Below are positions 48,600 to 61,075 of a DNA stretch of 64,000 nucleotides, piece by piece. The number at the start of each line of letters is the position of its first letter. Positions within the stretch are counted from its first letter, which is position 1. Under the pieces are notes generated by a model, which was not told the origin of the DNA, did no database searches, and saw nothing but the letters and a program-made list of their open reading frames with translations. Source of the stretch: Asterella californica (taxonomy: Eukaryota; Streptophyta; Marchantiopsida; Marchantiales; Aytoniaceae); contig JAYKYS010000015.1 of assembly GCA_036924285.1 (NCBI GenBank), positions 6,138,001 to 6,202,000 of the forward strand. The letters are read 5' to 3'. Both the position numbers and the translations under genes were made by a program.

Positions 48600-49070
48600 A
48601 CAAAACAGTATTATTTTGCTCGAAAAGGACATTTACAAGCACTATGAGCGATATATGGCTATTTCGCTTATGTGAGCAATACATCCACTGTTTCATCCAA
48701 GATTCAAGGCTATTTCACTCAAAGCTAAACGAAACAAGACTATTTAGCTCGATCTAAGAGCCTATCGAGCAAGACAATCCTATTTCGCTCTTTTCCCAGT
48801 GATTCAAACATTGAATCACTCATGAAATGAGAAAAAAATCATTTCTCATGAAACCTCGGTCTAAGAGCCTATCGAGAGAGACAACTATTTTTTGTCTATT
48901 TCTTGATTTGACTAAAAAAAACAGGGTTGTTTTGCTCGGTCGAAGAGTCTATCAAGAAAAATAGGACTTTCCACTCATTATCCAGCAAAACAATACTGTT
49001 TTGTTTGTTAACAAAGCCAATAGAGCAAAATATTAGTGTTCTGCTCGAGCATATAAAAATTTAAGATTTG
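48600..49070. repeat. Cluster of GAGC(G/A)AAAT words and CTAAGAGCCTATCGAG repeats
   Basis: On the plus strand TATTT(C/T)GCTCG-type words occur near 48616, 48660, 48712, 48740, 48783, 48930, and the reverse AGAGCAAAATA near 49026. The longer word CTAAGAGCCTATCGAG occurs near 48754 and 48858, with a variant near 48942. Such dense short motifs near an element end are typical of transposase-binding subterminal repeats. A GTGATTCAA/TTGAATCAC palindrome lies at about 48799-48819. Confidence 0.5.
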
Positions 49071-50216
49071 AATCTCTTGTTGGTGCAAGCGATTCATTCA
49101 TGAACCGCTCATTATAAGACAAATCACGATGATCCGTCTTATATTGTTCAGCGGTTTAGACATCATCGTCCCTAAATCAACGATTCGACTTGAATCGCTA
49201 TAACCTACCCATGAACAAACACTAAATATTCCATCCAAACACTAAACAATCAATTCAACAAACACACTAGTGGTTGTTCATTGCTTACTTGAACCAGCTC
49301 GAGCAACGCTTGAATTTTTCTCACTGCTTCATCCTCTCTAATCATCTCGTCCTCGGCAAACGACTTTACTATTACTCGCTTCTCTCATCTTCATCGTTGC
49401 GATTCTCAGAATCGCTCAAATACTACCGCATCACAAAAACACTAGTATTGTGCTTGATTTGGAGAGCACAAGGAGATCCGCTTGCACACTAAACACTCTA
49501 TTTCTTACTCTTGCACCCTAAACATTCTCCTCCATGCCTCCTCTAAACCCTCTTGCCTCAAACTTCTTACCTCTTCTTCTATTCTTATCTCTCATCTCCT
49601 CTCCTTCTCTCTTTTAATCTCCTCTCCCTTTTCTCTCTCCTTTCAAAGCTCTCGAATCTCGTGTAATATCTCTTCCTCTTTACCCTTCTTGTCATCTTTC
49701 TCTAATTTTACTCTTTCACACTATATGCAAACGTTGTATGTACATTGATTCATTTCAAGTAGATGCAAACTGAATATAGTGCTTGAATAAAATTTGTTTG
49801 TGTCAAATAAGCTTAACATTCTCAAGTCCATGTTTAGATACACATACATACAAATGGCTACTATTAACAAAAAAAGATCAATCTCAAATAGTTTCAAACA
49901 ACTAGGATCAATTTAGACGTACAAATGATAAGTCTCAAACATTTTCAAAATAGTTTCAAACATAGATGATCATTTTTAAATGATTTCAGCACACGAATCA
50001 TTCTGAGATAACAGAGATATCAATTTGAAACAGTTCTCTCGTATCAACTTCATGATAAGAAAATATTTTACATTGAGTCAATGAAATCAAAAGCATTTTT
50101 TATTTCTTCTATATCTCTTCCTACTCTTGTCGTTTCAATGTAAAGAGTCATTTTCTATTCTTCATTTCCTTCTTTTCTGAAGATTCTCTAGCCTTTCTCT
50201 TCTCGTCTAAAGAAGC
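49071..50216. other. Spacer, CT-rich then AT-rich
   Basis: A CT-rich tract at 49500-49700 is low complexity. I see no gene. Confidence 0.4.
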
Positions 50217-51420
50217 TCACCTATAATCTAGTAAGACTTTTCTGCATTCAGATTTGTCTTTCAAGCTTTCTTCGTAAGCTGAGAGATCAAAAACTCTTTG
50301 GTTAGAACTATGAGTTGTACTACTCTTAGCAAATTTTGAAACATGTTGAGTTTCAGGACCTTGCTCAGCTTGCTCATATATGATACTTTCCTCGTTGTCT
50401 TGTTCGACTAGCGCATCTCTCTCTCCAACACCATCTTCCTCTCTTTCATCCTGATCTTCATGCAATGATGCAGCATGATACAACTCTTCTTTGAATGAAA
50501 CTTAAGACTGTTGATACACCTCAGAAGGCTGATAAGTAAACTTAGAATCATCGATGTGTTCATCATCATCTAATCATGTGACAGGATAATGATAATCCAA
50601 TCCATCCAAATCATCCTCTAAACTCATAGAAGATATTGTCAGAGGATCTATATTGACTTGATTTTCAAATATAGTGTTCATACGATCGAAATGAAGACAA
50701 CGAGAACTCAACTTTCCTTCTGAAGTAACACAATGAGTCATTTCTATCTCATTCACACCTCCGTCAGTGCTATCTTTCAGTTCTCTTGCTTTCTTGTACA
50801 TATCAATGTATCGAGTCACTCGTTTTCTCAACTCCTCTCCAGTGACTAAAAATATCATCTAACCTAGATATCTACGTTGCCATGACGTTAAAGACAGAAG
50901 ATTTCATCAAACATCTTCCAACTCCGATCTTCGTCTTCCTCCCAGCTCGGTATAAAGATGATAAATTATCAAGATCTTTCAAATAATAGACGATCTTGTC
51001 ATAGTCAGAAGCATTCAAACGTATTCTTCTTTTCTTCGATGGTTCGACTTGTTTCAAAGCTATGTTTACTTGCACCTTCGGATGAAAAACTGTAACAACG
51101 ATAACACTTCCAATTCTGTCGAATTGTGAAACTCGACCATTCTCAACAACGATATCTTTTTCAAAACTACAAACGGTGGATGTAAACACCATGTCCATGA
51201 CCTAGAACAAGTGCAAGTTTCGCTCCCTCCAATTTCAAAATTGCTCCACTTCACTGAACTTCAATAGACGCACAAAATTAATCGGAGCATTCATATCATC
51301 ACCGAATGGACTGTCTTTAATAACAAACACCATTCAAAAATCCACAACTAACTTTGCAACCCCTTTCTTAAAGCCACGGCCATAAGATCTGATATCTACA
51401 CAAAAGTTGACCGTAGAACC
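50217..51420 (-). pseudogene. Series of unassigned minus-strand coding fragments
   Basis: Three adjacent minus-strand frames (51198-50872, 50858-50574, 50483-50217) follow one another with small gaps and look protein-like: GSVIVVTVFHPKVQVNIALK, RLNASDYDKIVYYLKDLDNL, GEELRKRVTRYIDMYKKARE and an acidic Glu/Asp-rich part. Upstream text reads GSTVNFCVDIRSYGRGFKKG with stops. Length and order suggest one decayed gene, perhaps of a DNA transposon that also includes 47190-49070. No family is recognised. Confidence 0.35.
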
Positions 51421-51479
51421 CATCAGCCATAACTAAGTTACGGCTAATATTCCTCCGGCTGGAAAAAAATATGTTTTTC

Positions 51480-51526
51480 AAGCTTTGACACTCCCTAATG
51501 TTTTTCATTAGGGAGTGTCAAAGCTT
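51480..51526. repeat. Perfect 21-bp hairpin with T5 loop
   Basis: AAGCTTTGACACTCCCTAAT plus G (51480-51500) pairs exactly with 51506-51526 around TTTTT. Confidence 0.95.
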
Positions 51527-51617
51527 ATATATAAGAACCATCTAGGTCATATGATCATATTACATCCAAATTCAAATAGATGCATGATGTGAATCATGTC
51601 TTTGAGATGATGATATT

Positions 51618-51629
51618 ATGATCAGTCTA
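51618..51629. repeat. Target-site duplication of the LINE, left copy
   Basis: ATGATCAGTCTA is identical to 58406-58417. The flanking bases differ on both sides, so the duplication is exactly 12 bp. A T-rich tract follows at once. Confidence 0.85.
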
Positions 51630-52199
51630 ATTTTATTTTTTTTTGCTTTTTTGCTTAAAAGAGACGAGGCTCCAGGAACTTTATTGCTTTGTCAACATAT
51701 AGAGGTTTAATCTCGCTAAAGACATAACCTTTATCCTGTTGACCGGACCATCCTTACGCTTCTCTATCCGATTACACGTGTACCTCAGTTGCGGACTGTC
51801 ACGCCACTTCTGTCTGCACGTACACTTCCTACTTGGCTCATGATTCTACTAGTCTTTCATCTTCAGGGACGTGACGGCACACTTGTCGTGCCAACTTTCA
51901 AGATTCCTGTTCTTCGAGCTCCTTCTCGTTGGAAAAAGCTGGCGATTCCTCACCAAATTATTCGTCCGCTTCCAGTATCTCTGTCGAGGTGCAGATCTTC
52001 CTCTAGCTCATTTTTCTACACTCCTCGTGGAAGTTCATTCTAGGTCGATTCTGCATCTTCCATGGTGGGCATGTCAGATCCTCTCGCGTAATCTTCAAGT
52101 CCGGAATTCGTACACACTGCCTCCTTATTTTCTTCGAGGACAACCACTTCCTCCGCCGGGGTATGTCCTCTCCTCGTCACTGTGAAACCAGCCACCGTG

Positions 52200-55100
52200 T
52201 TGCGGTTCACCGTTGTTTGGACGGTCCATTGCATCTGCACCAGTTCGAGCTCTCAAGTATAGTGGTGACTTGAATCTTCATCGCGTTGTAGACCTGTTGC
52301 AGAATTACACTAATAGGAGTATCCACGCTCTTGTTTTTTAAAAGTTTCTTGTTTCTCTCATTCCAGATCTTTCTCAGAAGCTCTATCGTGACGAATTGGC
52401 TCACCTCTCTCTTCGGTTGCCAGAATTCATCGAGCAGATTCATGACATCCTTCGATTCAATTCTCGTATCTTGCAGACCGTTTGAGATTCTAAGACATTT
52501 TTCTCATTTTCAGTTCGCATACGGACATCTGAAGAGACAGTGTAGCATGTTCTCCTCCGCGTGACCACACCTCATGTATCGTGCTTCACATAAGCCAGAT
52601 TTGGACAAGCAGGCTGTCGTTGAAAAACCCTGGTGTAGAACTTTCCACATTCATATCTTGTCCTTCTTGCCAATCGGAGAAATTCATATTCTCCTTGATC
52701 TTTTCTTCCATCTCATTTTGGAGTCCTGACTCATCTATCTGTAGTTGAGTTTGTCCGTCCCAATCGTTTCTTCTGTGATTATCAGTCTCCAGACTTTCGT
52801 TGGTGGGCTCCATCCCTTTAGCTTCTTGGTGTTCATCTCCCAGTACCAGTTGAGATCATCTTCGAGTTTTCTTGATTCATCGACTAGTAGCATCGTCTCG
52901 ATCCAAGCTATCGCAATGTTTTCAAGCCCATTTGTTGAGCATGCCTCGTCCCTTCTCAACCTCCTGATCCAATTGATCATGTGCTCCATTGTGTGTAGGT
53001 TATGATTCTTGGCTTTCTGCGTTAAGCTTCTCGTTGCATTTGCTTCTATCCAACCCTCGGTCACCGTCTTTGTATACCGGTGTGTTTCTTCCAGTTTCTC
53101 TTGTTGCACTATCAAATTTTAGCTTTACTTCAGCGGTACTCCATGCTTGCATCATCACCTTCAATGTGGGCATTTTTTGTAAGTGTTTGATTTGACCTAT
53201 CAGCATTAGCTCCTACGCAGTCTAGTTGAGTCCAATCTCTTGTTTCTTCCTTTTGTGGTGGTCGTCCTTGATCAACTCCTCTGCCAATTTGACCCAGTCC
53301 TCGTCCTTGCGTTCCCAAAGTATGGTACAGAAAGACTGGAGAGAATGTGCAGAGAATTTGTTTGGGGCAAGATCAAACAAGGGAACCAGAGGATTCACTG
53401 ATCTCGTGGAAAGACATCCAAGCTGCTAAACTAGATGGGGGCATAGATATTATACATTTTGGGAATCAAAGCAAAGCTGCGATGTTGATGCAGTGCTCTG
53501 AAATTTTAGAACGTGATTCTTGTAAATAAGTGGCTAAGCATAGCTTTAAGTATATGTTTCACTATTATGAGTCTACCTGCAAAGGACAGAGATCTGTATG
53601 CCCAGTAGCTTAATTTCTTGTTGATTTTTTTCTCAATGTACTGTAGGTGATCGACTGGTCCTATATTTCTTCCTATCGGGTAGCCCAAGTACTTGATGAC
53701 TTCGTCCAAGGATGCAATATGGCAGCCGCTTCTTCTTATCCACTCCGGTACTTCCGTGATTATCATTGGAATTACGATCGATTTCCTAAGATTGAGTTTA
53801 GCTCCGGAGATCTTCTCGTACCACTGTATTGTAAACTAGACCGTCTCAAAATTTTCCTCTGTTGCTTTGATATGTATCCTAGTGTTATCAGCAAATAATT
53901 GATGTAAAGAGAGAAATAATAAGTGTAAGAGAGATTTCCCCTCGTTTATTTTGACTCCTTGGATTTCTCCTTGTCTCTCCTTTTCATCCATCATTGTCAT
54001 TAAAGACACTATTGCAATGACAAAGAGTAAGGGTGCAAGGAGACACCCTTGTCGCACTCCTCGCTCCAGCTGATCTCCGTGGTGAAGTCGCCTTGTATGT
54101 GAATCTTGGATGTAGGGTTCTCTATGAACCCTTTGGTCAGCCTAATGAACATCAGATCTATGTTTATGGCTTCTATAGTCTCTCATAAGTACGTATGGTT
54201 AACCCGATCGTATGCCTTCTCAAAGTCGAGTTTGAGGAACGCTGTTGGCATTTTCTTGTGTTCTGATCATTCTTGTCCCAGTTTGAATGCCAAGATGTTG
54301 TCAAAGATATTCAGTCCCTTGATAAACCCCTTCTGTCTATTATCAATCATTTCTGGAAGGTCTACCCTAAGTCTGTTTATCATCAACTTTGTTATAAGTT
54401 TGTAAGCAATGTTTAACATTGATAGTGACCTACATTTTTGAAGTCACTACAGCTCTCTTTCTTTGGGTATTAGTTTGATGACCCCCTGTTTCGTCGTCCA
54501 CGTGAGCTGTTGTGTTTGCCAGTAGCACTTAATCTTCTCTTGTAAGTTGGCTTTCATCCCTTTATCCATTGCTTTGAGGGCCTTCGCTGTCATGCCGTCC
54601 AACCTCGGGGATTTCTCAGCTTTCAGTTCTAAGATAGTATGATGAATTTCCTTGTTGGAAGTCGCTTCTCTCAATTTTCGACTTTGAGCCACAGACATCT
54701 TCTGTTTAGTGAGATTAAGCGCTTGTCTCCTGAGGATTGTCTCGTTCTTCACCACTTGATCTCTCATAAAGAGCTCATGATAGAATCTGTGTACTTTTTT
54801 TATTATGTCCACTTTTAGTGATCCACTCTCTCTCCTCAGTCTGTAGGGACATCATCGATTCTTTAATTTGTTTGGCTTTCAAGATGGTGAAGAAATACTT
54901 TGATGGCGCATCTCCTTCTCATAACCATTTGTGCCGACTCCACCTTCTCCATCGTGTCGCTTGCAGATGTTCGAGTCTTCTGATTTCTGTTGTGAGTTCA
55001 CTCAACCGCTCTTCATTTCCGCTGGAGTCTCCCTCTGTGAGCAAGATACGTACCCTCTCTAGTTCTTCGATTTTTCCTTCTTCAAGACGTCTGTCCTGTT

Positions 55101-56019
55101 TGATTTCTCTTTCTCTCCTTGCCATTACCTGTTTGGTTGTCCTCCATTTGAGTTCTCGTTTGATACGCAAGTCTTCATTCGAGCTGGCCGCTCCGGTCCA
55201 TGCCTCTTTCATCTTTTGCATCGTAGCTTCTTCCTTTAGTCTTTCCGGATTAACTTTGAAGTATGTCCTTTTTCTGATAGTCGATTGTCCTTGTACATGT
55301 AGTAAGCAGAGGACGATCGAGATATGATCCGACAGCGTTTGTCTATTGTCATGTCTCATTTGAACTTGAGAGTTAGTCTATTCCGCTCTTTGGGAGATGT
55401 AGAATTGGTCAAGTCTGGCTTGATCTAACATTTATCCCACTGTACATTGTCTCATGTAGTGTGGCCATGATATCTGAGATGATCCTAACCACCCGTCCTC
55501 CAGATCCATCGTTTAGACGAAGGATTATCATTTCTTTCATTCCGTCCTATGTTGGATTGCAGTTCTTTTGACACTGTCTACAAGAGTTTTCACACTGTTC
55601 CAATCTTCTCTAAAGATCCATTTTCCTGTCTCCCATTGTGTTTTCATCTAAGACCACATAGTTATCTTTTCTCTTCTTTCGTTTGGTCCATGAATTGAGA
55701 TAATACTAAGCACCCCACCCGATGTTTTCATCGTTAGTCATGCCAAGGCTCCGTCCCTCTCATTCCTCTGTTGATTATTTTCCAATTGTTCATTAGGATG
55801 CTCTGCTCGTCTTTCGCTCGTGTAGTCCACCATGTATCTGTCCGGCTTGATCAGTTGATTTAAGTGAAAAGTTCTCTTTTCCTCTTGAATCTTCATTTCC
55901 TGCAATAGAACCACATCCACCTTCCCTTCCTATTTTCTGATCCATCTTTTAACTATGCGTATTCGGTTGAGGTCACCTAATGCCCTCACATTCCAGCTTA
56001 TTATTTTTGTAGTCATCAT
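52200..56019 (-). pseudogene. LINE ORF2: endonuclease, reverse transcriptase
   Basis: ORF2 nicks the target and copies the element RNA there. The ATG at 56019 opens MMTTKIISWNVRALGDLNRI, then DVVLLQEMKIQ, an APE-type endonuclease N-terminus. RT signatures follow: AEKSPRLDGMTAKALKA, IKLIPKERE, AFLKLDFEKAYDRVN with the first catalytic Asp, and RQGCLLAPLLF. The catalytic FADD is FADN here (53895-53906), and a 21-bp imperfect duplication lies just before it. EVIKYLGYPIG and AYRSLSFAGRLIIVKHIL come next. A Cys/His motif follows at about 52515-52590 (LCEARYMRCGHAEENMLHC), then IWNERNKKLLKNK near the end. Numerous frameshifts and stops break it. Confidence 0.85.
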
Positions 56020-56499
56020 CTAAACCAATTGGTTAGAGTCTTCTCAGCGAGCCTGGTGCTCTTCCTGTCTTTCTGGAGTTCGGTTTTAGAGGCTGCACTT
56101 CAGACTCTGTCTCCTCCATTTCCTCTTCTCCTTGCTTCCAGACTTTGCCTTCTCTTGTCGACCCCTTACGAACCAGAGATAAGTGAATAGACGGAGACTA
56201 GAACCGAAGACAAAATGGAAAGAAAACAAACCCGAGATGCAGACAACAAGACAGGAGAAGGAGAAGAGAAGAAGATTGTACTCATTCCGTCCCTGTTCCG
56301 TGTCCAGGTGAGTTTTGTTCCTTTAATCCTCCCGCTTCCTTTTTTCTTTGCTAACTTCCATCGGCTCCTCTGTTGGTTGGTACATCTCCTTGTTTGAAAT
56401 AATTCCTTGAGATTGTCTATTCTGATTCTATGTCTACTTCGTTGCTTTCTTCCTCTGTTCCATGGTTTTAGCTGTCTCCGATCCAGTTGATGGTTGGCT

Positions 56500-58083
56500 T
56501 ATTCCTCCTTCTTCAGCGACCTTTGTTTGCTCCTCTTCCTCGGTGGTCTCCAGAGCTTGGAATCGGTTTGCTACTAACGATGTTTCGTTCTCAACTTGTT
56601 GTTTTTTTGTGAGGTCTTCTTTGCTTCTTCGGTTGGGATGAATCCGTCTAGACTTGTGGTTGCTCCTTTATGTTGGGACTGGCATCTTCGGTAGTTTCTG
56701 CTCTTACTCGATATGTAATTTGGCTCTTGGATGTCGTTCTGCCAACCTTCTCCTAGCAGTTTCATGCTAAATGGTCCCTCTTGTGACATGCAAAGCACAC
56801 GTTAGCATACTCCGGTAGATGATCGTTGTAAGTATGCTCCTTCTCCTTCCTCAGCGTTTACATTCAGTACATCTGGAAGGGCCTCATTTATGTTTAGAAG
56901 GACGCATCCCGTTATGCACTGGTACTTACATTCGCTGGTTTCGTTTGTATGTACAACACCTTCCCTATGGTGGATAGCATCTCTCTCCCAAAGCTTTCGT
57001 AGTGTGCATGTATGTCCGGAATACTGAAGATTTCTTTGTATGGATAGCTGACGGGTCAAAGGTTGGTTCCCATGGGAATGCAAAAATCATATTTCTGTCC
57101 ATGTAGAGTGGGTGGGTGTAAGTATCTTATCGCATTGATCCTCCGACTCCACCGTATTAGAAAGCACCTCCGGTTTAACATTCTAATTCTCTCCATCACT
57201 ATACCGAGCTCCTGTGTAAAGATGTATTCAGTCCATTCTTTCACTGTGTCCTTAGATGAGATGACATCTATGTGTATAGTATGAAGACCCGTTCCTTTAG
57301 CATTTGCATTCTATTGAGCATCATTTGCGTGTTGATGATGACTGACATCATTTTTTGTCTTTCAGTTGGTGGTGTCTTCTTCCGAAGCATATCAATGGTT
57401 GCTCTGTGGTCCTTTCTATCTTCGCTCTCGTAGTGCTTATCTTCGTGAATTTCAGGATAAGTGTCCTTGTTTCTTCCCGCTTCACCTTTGAACCGGCTGA
57501 TGTTTCGTTTAAGTAATCGCTGACTTCCAGGCTACATCAGCTTGTTGTCACCGTTTGTCTCGATCTGCCTTGGTGCTTCTTCTGTCATAAGGCGCCTTCA
57601 GAGATAACGGAATATTTGTACTTGTTTCTTTCACAGTATCATTTATCTCTGTCCCTCCCTGCTGCTGTTGTTGTGCCCTTCTCTTCTGTTGTCGTTGACA
57701 TGACATCATTATAATTTGATCCCCTCTCTTTTCTACGGTGTGCAGGTTGGGCTTTGTGCATGACGTCTGCTGTCATTCTTGATCTCTCACTCGCGGTGTG
57801 GTGGACCCTGTCTGCGATGTGGCCTTGTTCATCATCACCCCTGTTTTTTCCTTGTTGCACAAGGATTTTGCGACTTAACTGCTGTCCCACCACTTCCAGC
57901 TCTGACATAATTCTCATCTTCTATTTTTTTCGTGATGTACACCCTCTTTGTCCTGGTTCACTTAGCACTTGTAGCGTGTTGGTAATCTCACTTAGAGCTA
58001 TCTTTTGTATTCCTGTAATCTTCTCTCTCAGAGGAGGAGGAGCTCATAATCAAATGGCTATACTATTCTTTTCCTTGCACTGA
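56500..58083 (-). pseudogene. LINE ORF1 with CCHC zinc knuckle
   Basis: ORF1 proteins bind the element RNA. Minus-strand segments include ITGIQKIALSEITNTLQVLS and MRIMSELEVVGQQLSRKILV near the start, and a central part CFLIRWSRRINAIRYLHPPT, IPDIHAHYESFGREMLSTIG similar in pattern to the DUF4283 region of plant L1 ORF1. After that comes CFACHKRDHLA, a stop, then N-C, which forms a C-x2-C-x4-H-x4-C knuckle with a stop at one variable position (about 56745-56790). Frameshifts occur throughout. The start is approximate. ORF1 and ORF2 lie in the usual order. Confidence 0.65.
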
Positions 58084-58405
58084 AAATAAAAACTGGATTG
58101 CTTCTGTTTTCGATTGTTCTCGATTGATTTTCATTTGATTCTCGCTGCATTACACTGATTTTCGGAACGCTACTCCCGTTAACAACGCTACTCCTGTTAA
58201 CAGTAACCTCGTGAGGAGACCCTCCTCAAATTTACAACGTGAATCTGAACAGATTTGTCTACATGCTGTGAGACCGCTTGTCACTTCGTGTTGGCCTCCA
58301 TAGCGATATTCTTTGAAATTCTCTAAACCCTCGATTTCCAGTCACCAAAGACGGACGCTACACGACAAAATCATCTTTCGATTCTATCCACCGTCCATCA
58401 CCATC

Positions 58406-58417
58406 ATGATCAGTCTA
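58406..58417. repeat. Target-site duplication of the LINE, right copy
   Basis: ATGATCAGTCTA matches 51618-51629 exactly and marks the 5' end of the minus-strand LINE. Confidence 0.85.
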
Positions 58418-58968
58418 CCGTATCGTCAACTCAATTCACGCATCCTTGTGAGCGATGAGTCAACATAAAGTGTCAGAAATGTCAGTATTTGTTGTAAAGA
58501 TACCGCGCAGCAAACGACGGCTCTTCTTATCTTTCAAGCAGTTGAAACTAATTTAGTTAACTTTTTGCTCACTATTACGGTTAGATTTTAATACGTATAA
58601 ATATTTTCATTAACTATGCTGTACATTATCATACACTAATAACTGAAACCTGAGCTTGTTGAATTTCACGAAAGCTGTCATTGAAATAGAACTTCGTACT
58701 GAACTGGATATTTAGGGAGAAAAAGATGCAAACATCACTTCAGTTCCCTGTGTAGATCACGTACTAGATTACTCTTAGCAAACACTCCAGATTGATCAGT
58801 TTTGCTTTGCAAACACATCCTGGAGAGATTAGTTACCGTATCGACATAGAAAGAGATCATAGAGAGAGATGAAACAGTTTACATGGGCGAAGATCTCCCG
58901 TGAGAATCCTTTGAACAGCAAGCGAGAGAGACTGATAAAAGATAAAAAAACAGATCAAGGAAAATTTA
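58418..58968. other. Spacer between LINE and transposase
   Basis: No gene seen. It may hold the 5' end of the pogo-like transposon, whose inverted repeats I could not find. Confidence 0.4.
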
Positions 58969-61075
58969 GTGTTCAATCCACCTTCTGATCCAGATGATCA
59001 TATCTCTCCGTTGATAGAGCAGTCAAGAGCTTCAAGCAGAAAGAAGTGTCCACATAAGTTTACATTGACTGATATACTATCTGATGACTCGAAGCAAGCA
59101 TCGACAAGGTTCGAGCTAGCTACACCATATAGAAACTGGTTTCAAGATCCTGAGGAATGGAAGCTCATCTATACCGCTTTGAAAATTTACAATTTTAGTT
59201 GTAGACGCACTGTGCTCTATCTGAAGTGCAAATATTCCAAGAAGGGAGAGATCAATCCTTTCGCTAGCTTGAATGAATCCACAGTGAGAGGTTGGTTCAA
59301 GAGCAAAGGTGTTTTTAAAGACCACATTCTGAGACTGATTTCTTGTTCGCTGTACTCTAGTCCCAAGCTTCCAGACCGTGGACCAAAGCTTGCTGCAGGG
59401 TTTGCTGGTCCTAATCCACCACAACTGAGAGTCACATTACCGAGAGGAAATGGGAAATTAGGAATCTATGGACCGTCTGTTTGGAGTTTGAGACCTGAGC
59501 TTGAAGATCAGTTTTGTAAGCATCTCACGGACCAGAGGGAGGCAGGAATGATAATCAATTCTATCGTTGTGCAGTTCCAACTAAAAGCTTTTCTTATGAT
59601 ACATTACAGAGAAGTTCTTCATGAGTTTGGAGGACGTTCCGATGTTCTATTTCGTGGATCCGGACTTGGCTTGAACAAAAGATAAACTGGACGTATCGTT
59701 GTGGCGCGACTGCTGTACAAAAGCTATCGACAGATTGGGTCAATCAAGGAAATCTTCTAACACAACGTGTGGCTTTCTTGGTAGTAGTACACAAGGTTCC
59801 TGAAGCGTTAGTCATCAATATGGACCAAAGTGGTATTCATCTGGTTCCAGTAGCAGGAGAACGCACTTATGCTGCACGGGGAGCTAGAGCTGTGGGCCAT
59901 AACGGGAAGAGAGGATAAAAGACAAGTTACCTTGTGTGTTGCAAGCAGTGCTGCATGAGATTGTTGCCGTTCCAAGTGATATTTGAAGGTCGTACGACTG
60001 CTGTTTTGCCAAGATGTCCAGCTGCAGAGACTGCGAGAGCTTGTGGTTGGCATTTGACGTTCACTTCTAACCGATGGAGTAATCTTCAGTCGATGAAAGA
60101 TTGGGTGGTTAAAGTTCTACTGTCTTATTACAACAGTGTCTGTGAAGAACTCAAACTTCAAACGGGTGAACAAAAGATGATTTTGCTATTAGACTGCTGG
60201 AGTGTACATAAGTCAGTTGAATTTAGATCATGGCTTGAAGAAATGCATCAGAATATATGTTTAGTTTTTGTTCTTGCAGGGTGTACCAGCAAGTTTCAAC
60301 CTGCAGACGTTATACTACAACGGCCAATCAAGTGCACTTTTCAGAGAGAATTTTCGAAATGGTGCTATACTGAGACAAAAATTGCATTACAGACCAGAAA
60401 TGTCACAGCAGATACGTTGAGAAATGATTTTTCAATTCGTAGAGTTCGGAATGCTGCCATGGAATCACTGCTGATAGCTCATTCAGAAGTCAGTCAGAAG
60501 TGCTTGATGATTCAGAAAGGTTGGGAAAAATGTGGTTTAGGTGCAGCATGGGACACATCTGTTCAGACCGAGACTCTTCTTGCAAATTGTAAGGGAACTT
60601 TGTTCTCTCCAAGAGCGACCACTGAAGTGAACACCTCGATGGAAGCTCCTGTCAGGACTAACGTGAAACGGAAAGGTGAAGTCATTCACTTCCACAAGGA
60701 TCGAAGAAAGTGTCTTGTGCTCTGAAGGGGAAAGATATCATCGATACAGACACTGAAGAAACTATTCAAATTATAAACCTAGATGACAGTCAGATCACAG
60801 AAATTTCAAACTCTGAAGCTGAAGTTACAGACGTATCAGTTGAATCCACTGATCCAATGTGGTATGGAGACTTCACTGTCGAAGAGCTTATGTGCAAACT
60901 GTTAAGTTTACTTCAGATAGAAGATTCTGATGATATTCTAGAGTCTCAAGCAGATACGTATATAGTTTCAGATTTTCACATCAAGAAAAGTAGACGAGGT
61001 CCAACAAGCTTTAGGAAGTATTTGATGGATTCAAGTAGCCTCATTCTATACAGTCAAACAAGAACTCCTGAATAG
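58969..61075 (+). pseudogene. Pogo-like (DDE_1, Tc1/mariner superfamily) transposase remnant
   Basis: Such transposases cut and paste their own DNA. The first frame (58969-59685) has a helix-turn-helix-like N-terminal part: RTVLYLKCKYSKKGEINPFA, NESTVRGWFKSKG, then LEDQFCKHLTDQREAGMIIN. A frameshift at about 59672 leads to TDWVNQGNL and NMDQSGIHLVPVAGERTYAA with the first Asp. The REDKRQVTLCVASSAA block lies in another frame, so shifts fall near 59905 and 59955. LLPFQVIFEGRTT, LLLDCWSVHKSVEFRSWL (second Asp) and GCTSKFQPADVILQRPIK (third Asp) follow. A last shift near 60715 leads to an acidic tail ending at 61075. All three catalytic positions survive, but at least four frame breaks make it a pseudogene. 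Confidence 0.8.

Larger units (their letters stand above)
51630..58405 (-). mobile_element. L1-type LINE, near full length
   Basis: A 6,776-bp minus-strand element lies between the exact 12-bp duplications at 51618-51629 and 58406-58417. Its 3' end is a T-rich tract on the plus strand (about 51632-51653), which is a poly(A) tail in element sense. It carries an ORF1 with a zinc knuckle and an ORF2 with endonuclease, RT and a C-terminal zinc-binding motif. A 5' leader of about 320 bp contains two tandem 18-bp units (AACGCTACTCC.GTTAAC, 58166-58201). Many stops and frameshifts show it is inactive. Confidence 0.88.

Noticed and set aside
54818..55327. 169-codon Ser/Leu-rich plus-strand frame
   Set aside because: Antisense of LINE ORF2 between the endonuclease and RT domains.
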